Part shown: positions 62,919-64,000 of the stretch, in pieces
Layout of the letters: every line of letters starts with the position of its first letter
Position numbering within the stretch: position 1 is the stretch's first letter
Assembly: GCA_000525025.1 (NCBI GenBank)
Contig: JCKJ01000001.1
Location: 434,001-498,000, forward strand
DNA: 64,000 bases
Reading direction: 5' to 3'
Origin: Methylophilaceae bacterium 11
GTDB taxonomy: Bacteria > Pseudomonadota > Gammaproteobacteria > Burkholderiales > Methylophilaceae
Position numbers and translations under genes: made by a program
Notes under the pieces: generated by a model
Seen by the model: the letters and a program-made list of their open reading frames with translations, nothing else
Databases searched by the model: none
Told to the model about the DNA's origin: nothing

Positions 62919-64000
62919 ATGGAACGTGATGTGATGAATTATGATGTGCTGATTGTCGGTGCAGGCCCCGCAGGGCTATCGGCTGCGATTAAGATCAAGC
63001 AGCTGGCACAACAACAAGGGCAAGAAATCAGTGTGTGTGTACTTGAAAAAGCGTCAGAAGTCGGTGCGCATATCATGTCCGGCGCCGTCATCGATCCCAT
63101 TGCACTGAATGAGTTGATTCCCGATTGGCAAGAGAAAGGTGCACCACTGAAAACTGCGGTGCAGGATGATCAATTCTTGATTTTGGGTAAAACCAAGCAC
63201 TGGACGATTCCACACTGGCTATTACCACCGCTGATGAAAAACCACGGTAACTATATTGTGAGCCTTGGCGATGTTTGTCGTTGGTTGGGCGAGCAAGCTG
63301 AAGCACTTGGCGTGGAAATTTATGCGGGCTTTGCTGCGCAATCTATGTTGTACGATGAGAGCGGCGCAGTGGTGGGGATTATCACTGGCGATATGGGGCG
63401 TGATGCACAGGGCGAACCGACTGCACAATTTACACTAGGCATTGAAATCAGAGCTGCGTACACACTGATTGCTGAAGGTGTGCGTGGTTCGCTGACACGT
63501 GAGTTAGAAACCAAGTTTGATCTACGTAAAACAGCTTCGCCACAGAAATATGGATTGGGCTTTAAAGAAATATGGCGTGTGCACGCGGAACAACATCAGC
63601 CAGGGCTGGTGCAGCACAGTTTGGGCTGGCCACTCAACGCAGATACTGGCGGCGGCTCGTTTATCTACCACTACGGCGAGCAATTGGTGTCGATTGGTTT
63701 TGTTGTGCATTTGGATTACGCCAATCCACATTTATCTCCGTTTGAAGAATTCCAGCGCTTTAAAACGCATCCGGCCGTCAAGGCACTATTAAAAGAGGGT
63801 AAACGCTTAAGTTATGGTGCCAGAGCGATTAGCGAAGGTGGCCTACAGTCATTGCCTAAATTGATCTTTCCGGGTGGCGCACTCATTGGCTGCAGTGCTG
63901 GCATGGTGAATGTGCCACGCATCAAAGGCAGCCATAATGCAATGAAGTCCGGCATGCTTGCTGCAGAGGCTGTATTGAATGCTATTCAATCGCCCAATAC
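62919..64000 (+). CDS. etfD: Electron transfer flavoprotein-ubiquinone oxidoreductase (cut by window edge)
   Basis: About 361 codons of the membrane-associated enzyme that passes electrons from ETF to ubiquinone are present. The N-terminal FAD motif is YDVLIVGAGPAGLSAAIKIK near residue 8, followed by GAHIMSGAVIDPIALNELIP, which is characteristic of ETF-QO. AQEGAGGSFIYHYGE-like and GFVVHLDYANPHLSPFEEFQ segments also fit. The 4Fe-4S cysteines lie near the C-terminus, beyond base 64000. AAGGAA lies 6 bases before the ATG. It is downstream of the LysR gene and divergent from etfBA. Confidence 0.95.
   Translation, partial: MERDVMNYDVLIVGAGPAGLSAAIKIKQLAQQQGQEISVCVLEKASEVGAHIMSGAVIDPIALNELIPDWQEKGAPLKTAVQDDQFLILGKTKHWTIPHWLLPPLMKNHGNYIVSLGDVCRWLGEQAEALGVEIYAGFAAQSMLYDESGAVVGIITGDMGRDAQGEPTAQFTLGIEIRAAYTLIAEGVRGSLTRELETKFDLRKTASPQKYGLGFKEIWRVHAEQHQPGLVQHSLGWPLNADTGGGSFIYHYGEQLVSIGFVVHLDYANPHLSPFEEFQRFKTHPAVKALLKEGKRLSYGARAISEGGLQSLPKLIFPGGALIGCSAGMVNVPRIKGSHNAMKSGMLAAEAVLNAIQSPN

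Overview
The window looks like a chromosomal segment of a betaproteobacterium, most probably a methylotroph of the Methylophilaceae (Methylotenera/Methylophilus type). This is an inference from gene content and order (polA, a DUF2782 gene and thrB; the ctaC-D-G-E, surf1, ctaA, ctaB oxidase block; coq7; an rlhA-type U32 gene; ETF genes with ETF-ubiquinone oxidoreductase), from moderate GC, and from the absence of phage or plasmid genes. Almost all of it is housekeeping DNA. No transposase, CRISPR array or rRNA was seen, and there is one tRNA gene (Leu-CAA).

Layout. 1-8950: polA (cut by the window edge), a LOG-family nucleosidase, thrB, uvrD, ung and sodC. A structured small-RNA candidate lies between uvrD and ung. 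8975-9570: an isolated membrane-anchored hypothetical gene bounded by integron-cassette-like boxes. 9620-11860: groES-groEL under an overlapping sigma-32-type promoter and CIRCE operator. 11900-20500: a tas-type aldo/keto reductase, yjdM, pldA, rlhA, bioA, dacB and a small PEP-CTERM-like protein. 20580-27840: FKBP, OsmC, VOC, DUF2322, coq7, glcF, ctpA, a SelW-like protein, a ferritin-like protein, an NlpC/P60 peptidase and a glycine-zipper protein. 28020-35570: a dinG/yoaA helicase, an AT-rich orphan, arfB, tsaB, rimI, a degenerate uracil-DNA-glycosylase-like gene, lemA, two TPM-domain genes and a protein with a possible Cys-His-Asp triad. 35660-41000: proS, a lytic transglycosylase, DUF1097, queA and tRNA-Leu. 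41110-49750: a complete aa3-type cytochrome c oxidase locus with its assembly factors and heme A biosynthesis genes. 49850-52830: galE, an undecaprenyl-phosphate sugar transferase, and a 3' remnant of a kup potassium transporter gene. 53180-58070: two cyclic-di-GMP enzymes. 58080-64000: an HPP-CBS membrane protein, then fpr-etfA-etfB divergent from a YeiE-like LysR regulator and the ETF-ubiquinone oxidoreductase gene.

How the genes work together. The cox block makes subunits I-III, inserts copper (CtaG, perhaps helped by a membrane-anchored thioredoxin-like protein) and makes heme A (CtaB, CtaA, SURF1). The ETF cluster would pass electrons from flavoprotein dehydrogenases to ubiquinone; the divergent LysR gene has a perfect ATC-N9-GAT palindrome just before its start. 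The tsaB-rimI group is linked to translation quality control (arfB). The observations most worth following up are the small RNA with an anti-Shine-Dalgarno loop, the cassette-like gene, the decayed UDG-like gene, the kup remnant, and the possible transglutaminase-like protein behind lemA-TPM.
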